Under the pieces are notes generated by a model that did no database searches, had not been told where the DNA came from, and saw only the letters and a list, made by a program, of their open reading frames with translations. Of a DNA stretch of 64,000 nucleotides, positions 58,501-64,000 are shown one piece after another. The stretch lies in assembly GCA_001579985.1 (NCBI GenBank), contig LRSR01013501.1, positions 1-64,000 of the forward strand. Reading direction: 5' to 3'. How positions within the stretch are numbered: position 1 is the stretch's first letter; each line of letters begins with the position of its first letter. This DNA comes from Hypsibius dujardini. Its lineage: Eukaryota > Tardigrada > Eutardigrada > Parachela > Hypsibiidae. The translations under genes and the position numbers were made by a program.

Positions 58501-58966
58501 GTTGTTTGGTCAAGGTCGCCAAAACTTTTAATTGAGCTTGCTAGTGAGTTACCGATTGACTCTATCGGCCTGCCATAACTGGAACTGCATGCGCATACTT
58601 GTTTTTGTGCAACCGGGGGACAACTTGGGACTGACTGTAGGCTTAAAATGTTTGTTATGCCACTCAAAACATAAAGCTTACGAATGGGTTATTTATATTA
58701 TCCACGTAGCTTTCTATCAAGCACAATGTCAACTTTAATAGATAAATCTAACTCAATAATCAGCTGCCGCTAATAAAAATTGTTTCTTCTTTCTTTCTTT
58801 TAGCGAACCAGTGGCAGCTCTCGCTGAAAGCCTGGGTTTCCTCATGAAGCCTCGAGGAGAAATCAGAATCAAGGGTAAAGGAGACGTGCAGACCTTCTGG
58901 TTGGAACGCGAGGTCGGACGTCGGTCGGTGGAGGATGTCGCTGCTGGACCTAGTGTTCAGGCTTGA
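46510..58966 (+). CDS. Receptor guanylyl cyclase (natriuretic peptide receptor type)
   Basis: Twenty-three phase-consistent exons, about 1,111 residues: 46510-46888, 46974-47012, 48563-48587, 48646-48849, 51698-51852, 51931-51974, 52132-52263, 52341-52487, 52559-52609, 53087-53260, 53862-53997, 54118-54202, 54260-54521, 54580-54714, 55625-55660, 55724-56057, 56312-56657, 57007-57050, 57147-57322, 57385-57535, 57602-57650, 57729-57797 and 58804-58966. It converts GTP to cGMP at the plasma membrane on ligand binding. Order: signal peptide, ANF-receptor ectodomain, one membrane span (about 502-523), pseudokinase with [12 protein letters not shown] and ISDFA in place of HRD and DFG, coiled linker, cyclase. 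Metal-binding Asp921 (FFSDLVGF) and Asp965 (ETIGDSYM), and the guanine-selecting Glu961 and Cys1034 ([17 protein letters not shown]), are present, so it should be active. The 48849/51698 junction is the least certain; that intron holds nested transposons. Confidence 0.9.
47050..47460. repeat. Diverged fold-back element in receptor intron 2
   Basis: The left half contains 'ctggaagatttcatttttt', then 'aatttggaattgactggcatcagcaga'. About 100 bp later the inverted 'gataccaatcaatttcaaat' follows. Organisation matches the complete copy at 47.88-48.33 kb, but with many differences, so it is an older insertion. Confidence 0.5.
47687..47773. repeat. 87-bp hairpin-forming inverted repeat
   Basis: The left arm 'aattcgcacaagtggtgg' is matched by its exact complement at 47756-47773. 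Pairing extends inward through 'agcggcgttcg' and 'cgaatgccgct' with one extra base, leaving a loop of about 25 nt. It lies in intron 2 of the receptor cyclase. Confidence 0.8.
47788..47873. repeat. Short inverted repeat (12-bp arms)
   Basis: 'ccacacccacaa' near 47790 and 'ttgtgggtgtgg' ending near 47872 are exact complements around about 60 bp of AT-rich DNA. It sits between the 87-bp hairpin and the large fold-back element. Confidence 0.6.
47879..48329. mobile_element. Fold-back MITE, most complete copy
   Basis: About 450 bp made of two inverted arms. Outer blocks: 'ataattttaaggttgagcaa' pairs with the complement of the right end (reads 'aaaattttaaagttgggaaa'). Then 'ctggaatattccatttcc' pairs with 'ctggaggattccatttct'. 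Inner blocks: 'aatttggaatcgattggcat' pairs with the complement of 'taccaagcgattccaaatt'. There is no coding content. Related partial copies lie at about 42.1, 47.1, 49.0 and 63.4-63.7 kb, and a short core at about 43.93 kb. Confidence 0.7.
48960..49120. repeat. Partial fold-back family copy
   Basis: Carries 'aatttaatccggaatcgatt' and 'gtctagcaaaaag', matching the inner block of the fold-back family in one orientation only. Confidence 0.4.
49498..50878. mobile_element. Second-level nested inverted-repeat element
   Basis: The left end 'agagaggttgaagca' plus 'cgtaagagtagcgtaag' is matched by inverted copies at the right end ('cttacgctactcttacg', 'tgcttcaacctctct'), 1,381 bp apart. The flanking 'aat' on both sides may be a remnant target duplication. 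It lies wholly inside the hAT element and itself contains a third element. Confidence 0.75.
50035..50697. mobile_element. Third-level nested inverted-repeat element
   Basis: Arms of about 95 bp: the left starts 'agtcaacgacaagattgagt' and the right is its inverted copy ending 'gtcgttgact' at 50697. Similarity continues through a G-rich block (about 50062-50100) and a CAATC-rich block. Flanks 'taagtac' and 'taaatac' could be a diverged target duplication. The G-rich block resembles the ends of the element at 54.7-55.5 kb, so both probably belong to one family. Confidence 0.78.
52002..52082. repeat. 81-bp near-perfect palindrome
   Basis: 'tattttcctgtaattt' is matched by 'aaattacaggaaaata' at the other end, and the centre 'aactaaactttagttatg' folds on 'cataaccaaagtttaact'. 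It lies in the intron after exon 6 of the receptor cyclase. The core shares the ACTAAA wording of other repeats here. Confidence 0.75.
54728..55545. mobile_element. Inverted-repeat element in receptor intron 14
   Basis: Left end 'cctttagggcccttaaagat' and the reverse complement of the right end 'tgtttagggtctttacaagt' align. The match continues for about 85 bp through G-rich blocks to 'gcaaaatggacttttttcaa' against 'gcaaaatgcagttttttttc'-like sequence. The interior is AT-rich. No clear target duplication was found. The end sequence resembles the third-level nested element at 50.0-50.7 kb. Confidence 0.6.
57830..57905. repeat. TTAA / poly-A low-complexity tract
   Basis: A run of 'ttaattaattaatt' followed by two A runs of 10 and about 18 bases, then mirrored AT-rich sequence. 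It lies in the last intron of the receptor cyclase. Confidence 0.85.
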
Positions 58967-60138
58967 GGAGATCCCACTACCACATCATATTAACTCTACA
59001 TTTTTCCAACGCGGATACAGATCATTAATCAGTTAAACGTTCATGAATATTAACTAGCAATTATCCCATATTATTGGTGCTGCCAACGCTATTTGCCAAT
59101 GCAGTTCTCTAAATAGGAATTAATTGTTTTTCTCATGTTTACATATTTTTTCTTTTAATACAGTCATGGCATATGCTGCTGCCGGGCTCTGTATTCTTTC
59201 GTTTGTGCTTCTCGGTGATCGGCTGTGTTCAAGTCGCCTCTAAGAAATTAATTAGAACCTCGAAAAGTTGTTGATAAATCAATCAATCAAGCCCTAGTCC
59301 ACAGCACAAAGTGGCGCGGGAAGTCTTCTTTTTCTAAAACCGCAGATGTGATTTCCAACTTGAGAACCCTCTGTAAAATCATGATATGTGGAGAGGTATT
59401 TGTGAAACAAATCCACGCCAATCGGGAGGGAAAATCTCCGTTCTTGCATAAGTAAAAGCTGAACTAAAAGTTTCTAGTTACTAAACATTTTAATGACATA
59501 AAAAACTATTAATTTAGTGAACTAATTTCGACTGAAACTGAATTAGAGGTTTTAGTCACTAAAAGAAATTAAACTGAAAATCTTGGAAACTAATTTTTGC
59601 TTGACTAAAAGCTAATGTTCGCAATAATCAAAAAGGTCGCTGAAAGGATCGATCCCCTCCCGGCATGTTTCAAGCTACGCATGAGTCATTGACCTGTGTA
59701 TGGGTAAAATGATGTCAGCTAGGTTGTGGTGATGTGAGGCATGAATATTAAAAGCAGCTATACAGCCCATATTTCCAGTTAAGCGCAACTAATAGAAATC
59801 ATTCTCACGTACAAGAGAGTTCGTCTTCGTCACTTCGTCAGTTTGCCGTGCTCACTACTTTAATTTCCGGTCCCGTATTTACCTAAACAATACACGATTT
59901 CTCGATAAACGCATTAAACATTTTGATCCGGTTGATTGTCCGTTTTATTTGTCTTGCCATTATTTCCTATCAATTCGGAAATGGCAGTTGATACCGAATT
60001 GTGGCCAAAATTAGGATCTATTAATTAGGATCTATTGTCATTTACCGACGACGAGAGAATCGCACAACGAGAGGCACTTGTGCAGAGGTGAGTTGATGGA
60101 TGTTTGAAGGACGACCGGCTCACCGCTCCATGCCAGTT
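58967..60138. other. Intergenic region between receptor cyclase and F-box gene
   Basis: About 1.2 kb. An ACTAAA/TTTAG-rich block lies at about 59455-59640 and a 'aatcaatcaatcaa' run near 59277-59290. A 14-bp tandem duplication ('aggatctattaatt') occurs at about 60012-60037. A splice-like unit just before the F-box start has an open stretch ending at 60087, a GTGAGT donor at 60088 and an AG acceptor at 60135-60136. It would make a 49-nt intron and may be a 5'-UTR exon. Confidence 0.45.
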
Positions 60139-63100
60139 ATGGTAGACTTTAAGATTTACGATGATGGCAACAGGTGGATCCTCAATGAAATGTCGGACGA
60201 GGTACTCGTCCTGGTCTTCCACCACATCCACTTCACCAAACAACGCATCCTTTTCCGGTAAAACCATTCACACAAAAATACTTCACACCTCTTTTACATT
60301 GTGCGCGCTCAATCACCAGCCAGGCGCCATAAAACAGCCTATAAGATCTTGCCGGAAAATGCGTAAAAGTAAAATGTTCAAAACTGCTCAACTGCTCAAC
60401 AATTTGGGCAAAATTTGAACTCTTTGCAGTGTCTCATAGGCTTAACCAACTTTTGCGAGGTAGAGGTTTCGAAAAGCGAAGTAATTATAGAAAATTTTCA
60501 TTTTACGTTCTCTTGAGTCTTTGTTTTCCAGTTTCCGATCTCCGATTCCCATCGTCAAAAGATAACTGTTGTTGAGGCCTTTAAAAGGTCTCTATTTCTA
60601 ATTATATGTCCCTGCAGGCACATCATTTTGCACCAGAATTTGTGCCTCTAGTTACTTCCCTAAAAAAATTAATAATTAAATAAATACAAGGAAGCCTAAT
60701 TAACAATTAATTTTGTGTCTGAGGCACACGAGAAAGTGTCAAAATTGTGCCTATAGGCACAACGCGAATCCCCAAAAGGTGTGCCTCCAGGCATTTTAAA
60801 ATGTCGGAGGGTAGACACATGCTTTTGTGCCTAATGGCTCAGTATGCCACTGCGGACACTACCCTGAAGTGCCTATAATCGTGTACCTGCTATTTCTTTT
60901 GCAGCACCTGCAAACGCTGGCGATGGCTGCTGCAATGCCCGCAGACCCTCCGCAGCGTTCTCCTCCTCCTGGTGTCCGCACCGTGCATACCCGGGCCCGG
61001 CGCGTACGAACCGTCATTCTTTTGGAAAGAACGAAATTTCCTCAGAAAAGTCCTCCAATCCATCAAGACTCACGTCCAGCGGCTCGGCGTGCGACGCTGG
61101 GAAACAAACAGTCCAGTGCGATCCGAGTGGCAGTTCGGCTACCGATATTTCGAATACTTTACCGTCGCGGACATTCTCAACGAGATCTCTGAGATTCGAC
61201 TACCGTTGCTCTCACGCATTGAGTTGATCGGGCTGGGTGGGTCTGTCAGTGAGTTGACCATTGGGGCATGGCCAAAGCGGTATCCTTGGCGGAGCCTTGG
61301 CTTGCGCTACGGTTGGTCGAGGCCTTGGCCGTCTCCGGTGGAACGGATCGTCACGAGGGCCTTTCGAACCGTCGGTCCGCCAGAATGGCGCAGCTGGGAA
61401 GAGAAAGAGTCCTGCGAATGCGGCACGCTTCCGCTTGAGAACCCCCAACATATCGAGAGGGACTTCACACCGCTCTGCAGGGTGACTGTCTTCCTTCAGA
61501 GGGACATTCTGCTGCAGAACGGCTTCACAGCGACAATTACTAACCTCATTGAAGTCCCCGTCTGGTCCAGGGAACTTTCGAGGCCTGATGCTGAGCATTC
61601 CAGCCTCCTCTGTGCACTGTGTCAGGCGATGAGCCGACTGCGGGGAGATGAAACATCGAAGTCTTGCCCGTATTCGTATAGCTTAAAGGATGGACCGATG
61701 CTGACGGAGGAGCAGATCGCGTGGATTAGTAGTTGGCCTGAAGAGAATAACAGTGGTTGCTTCAATCGCTCAGCTGAGGGGAATTCGTTTGGTGGTGCAT
61801 TGCGGCAGAGCGCCGGCGCTCTGATCAGATGGTAAGAACATATTGCCTTGGCGTGCAGGGATGGCAAAAATAAACTAAACTGAAAATCTAAACTAAACTT
61901 AAAGTTAAACTTTTAATGACTAATGTCTTGGCTTAGTTCTTTTAGCTGGTTCAAAAACTAATTGGTTGCTACATTTAGTTGCTACACCTTCAAGGGGAAA
62001 AACTGGCAAATTTGCACTAAAACTAAACTAGAATGTTTATCTGGTAAAATGAATTAGACTAAAAAACCAAACTAAACTAAAATCTTTTCTTTCATTATTT
62101 TCATTCATTATTCATTATTTTATAATTAAAATTTCTTGCCTTTAGTTATTTTAGTTGACCAAAAATAATTTGAAAATGCCAGTTACTGACATTTAAGGGG
62201 CGAAACTAAAAAAAATGAGACATATTACTAAAAATAAACTAAAACGTTTAGCTACTAAAACAGAATAAATAAAAACAAAACAAAACAAAACTCAAACTTA
62301 TATTGGCTTTGACTTAAGTTTTCTTTATTTGATCGCAAAAATAAAATGAAAAATTCAGTTACTTAACATGTAAGGGAAAAAATTAAAAAAAAACTAAAAG
62401 TAATCAACTAAATTGTACTAAAAGTACACTAAAATGTTTAGCTTTTGAAGAAATTAAACTATAAAACCAAACTTAACTCATGGTTTTAATTGTTTTAATT
62501 GATAAAAAAAATATACTACAATTTTTAGTTACAAACTTTTAGGTAGGAAACACAAAATAAACTAATAAATATTAGTCACTAAAACAAACGTAAACTAAAA
62601 ATCCATGTAACTAATTTGTTAGTCGACTGCAAGAACTAATCCATCAACAAATTTTTCTTTTTAGCATTCCAACTGTCGTTGTTGCCAGCCACAATAAGCA
62701 CTTCATCCCTTTCCATATCGACATATAAATTATTTATCATTATTTGCATTACAGTCTAACACAAGACGGTCCGCCGCATTTTAGAGACTGGGTTGAAATC
62801 TTCAACGCTGCAGTCCAGGAAAAGCTCGAACCAGTGATCCGTCGGATAATGCGGTTTCAGTTATTCAATCCGTACGTCCACGTAGAGAAGACCGAGATGA
62901 GCTCATCCGTCATCGTAAATGGTACGCCAAGCAGCTGCAGGAGGAACATGACGAGAGGGTCAGGTGGAATGCCCATCACCCGTACAAAGTTCAATGCATC
63001 GGCAACTGGAACTGCCGATATTGGCAGTATCGTCAACCCCCACGTGACGATTCCTCCGATGAGGAGTACCACGACTACGCGAGCGACCTTGCCGAGGATT

Positions 63101-63337
63101 GGAGCGCCAGTTCAGGCTGCGTCGCAGCGCTATCTCGAGTGGAAAATGTCTCCTCTGCCAAATGCCATAGCCGCCAGCGGATTGCCATTCCCCGACTGCG
63201 TAAACGTGGGCATAGACAGACGACGACACGACATTCCTCCCTTTTCCCGATGGGCAGTTGCTTTTCTAAATCCTAGTGACCCAATAGTCCCCTCCCGAAA
63301 AAAACTATCCGAAATAGGGTTATATTTACTGCCTTAA
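60139..63337 (+). CDS. F-box protein, C-terminal reading frame unresolved
   Basis: Three exons: 60139-60257, 60905-61831 and 62755 to either 63276 or 63337. The N-terminus (WILNEMSDEVLVLVFHHI, then across the intron ILFRTCKRWRWLLQCP) is an F-box: L-x-x-L/M-x-x-E-V-L-x-x-I/V-F and CKRW are its signature. F-box proteins recruit substrates to SCF ubiquitin ligases through SKP1. The roughly 330 residues that follow match no substrate-binding repeat I recognise (no WD40, Kelch or clear leucine-rich repeats). Phase across both introns is exact and enters exon 3 in the frame reading LTQDGPPHFRDWVEIFNAAV. From about 62880 a different frame (shifted +2) reads as the more protein-like sequence (RHRKWYAKQLQEEHDERVRW, then GNWNCRYWQYRQPP) and ends at TAG 63274-63276, while the entering frame stays open to 63337. 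Confidence 0.75.
61857..62645. repeat. ACTAAA-rich repeat block in F-box gene intron 2
   Basis: About 790 bp composed largely of 'aaactaaactaaaa'-type words interspersed with TTAGTT words. It begins 'agggatggcaaaaataaac', which matches the end of the ACTAAA-rich MITE at 45.92 kb. Four or five internal subrepeats each contain 'taaaactaaactaaa' and 'ttagttactaaa'-like motifs. It could be several nested copies of the MITE or an expanded satellite. Confidence 0.65.
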
Positions 63338-64000
63338 ATACCGTTCCATATTCCGTAACAAAGCAGTAAAAGTGTTCGTGTTTATACTTGGAGCATTATT
63401 CGCTCAAGTGTCATTCCAAATTTAATTTGCAGTCGCTTGGTATCAGACAAAAAAATGTGAGGTCAGTGGGCGGAGATATAGATCAAAACTGGAAAACTTC
63501 GCTGGAATTATCGGTCATTTTGGAAGCTACCCAGAACTCTGACCCCTGATTTCCGAAAAGTATTTGGTTGATTCCAATCGACTCGAAATTGAATTAGCAA
63601 TGAAACAGAGTCAAAATAATTGTATTTAAGTTACTTCTAAAACCACAATTTTTGCAGTAAAATGAAGGAAAAAGGAATCTGCTTGTGTTTTTTTACTCTA
63701 AAATATCACAAAATACTCTGTCTGACTTTACCGGTGAAATAAATTTTTTTATTCATCACTGAAGTAGGCCTAAAATATAAAATAAAAAATAAAAAATAAA
63801 AAATATAAAATATAAAAAAATAGTTTGAAATGATTCTGAATTCGGCAAACTCGCTGCGATAAGTGTTCCTGAAACATTCCTGTGGTATTTATTTGCCTTC
63901 CTTTCTCAATGCAGTTACAGTAGTTGGTTTGGCTTTTCAGTAAAGTCCCTAAAATTTTGGAATAAGTTTAAATATCAGACTGATGGTATCAGGAAATGGT
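63338..64000. other. Right-edge non-coding sequence
   Basis: Contains a fold-back family copy (about 63405-63660: 'aatttaatttgcagtcgctt' then inverted 'gattccaatcgactcgaaat') and an 'aaaataaaatataaa' low-complexity tract at about 63770-63822. No exon or polyadenylation signal is convincing. Confidence 0.5.

Noticed and set aside
60025-60267. Minus-strand frame reading DVVEDQDEYLVRHFIEDPP
   Set aside because: It is the antisense shadow of the F-box exon 60139-60257, whose plus frame carries the F-box and matches phase with the next exon.
1-64000. CRISPR arrays, bacterial operons or ribosome binding sites
   Set aside because: The direct repeats present are microsatellites and transposon pieces, and the genes are intron-containing eukaryotic genes.

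Overview
The window is animal (metazoan) nuclear DNA. It holds ten protein-coding genes, each split into 3 to 23 exons with consistent codon phase and mostly GT-AG introns. Their products belong to animal or eukaryotic families: EPG5, a furin-type proprotein convertase, lysocardiolipin acyltransferase (LCLAT1), NPRL2, NOP58, UFL1, a GH3-domain protein and natriuretic-peptide-type receptors. Introns are short to medium and many carry decayed TCTG/CAGA and AATC/GATT tetranucleotide tracts. The phylum cannot be fixed from the sequence; an invertebrate is most likely. All identifications come from reading translated exons against remembered family sequences, and no search was run.

Layout. 0.4-4.5 kb (-): N-terminal third of EPG5, running off the left edge. 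6.5-11.2 kb (+): furin-type convertase. 11.4-15.5 kb (-): unrecognised protein with a zinc-knuckle-like cysteine cluster. 17.1-20.1 kb (+): LCLAT1. 20.8-23.3 kb (+): NPRL2. 23.8-28.1 kb (-): NOP58. 28.5-32.0 kb (+): UFL1, head-to-head with NOP58. 32.3-36.5 kb (-): GH3-domain protein, tail-to-tail with UFL1. 38.5-41.9 kb (+): receptor with ectodomain, one membrane span and a 23-residue tail. 46.5-59.0 kb (+): full receptor guanylyl cyclase. 60.1-63.3 kb (+): F-box protein with an unresolved reading-frame switch.

The left 36 kb is gene-dense housekeeping and membrane-traffic DNA. From about 41.9 kb rightward the sequence is AT-rich and full of decayed DNA transposons: a hAT transposase remnant, a Tc1/mariner remnant, several fold-back elements, and a three-deep nest of terminal-inverted-repeat elements inside a receptor-cyclase intron. 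The outer element of that nest has a perfect 8-bp target duplication.

The most interesting biology is the tandem receptor pair at 38.5-59.0 kb. The two genes share an ectodomain exon plan, including a 25-nt micro-exon, a 51-nt exon and a 174-nt exon. The upstream copy stops just after the membrane span, which reproduces the architecture of the natriuretic peptide clearance receptor beside a guanylyl cyclase receptor of the same family. A second pattern is a splice-acceptor-like AG lying 0-2 nt before the predicted start codon in five of the ten genes, which could mean 5'-UTR introns or spliced-leader trans-splicing.
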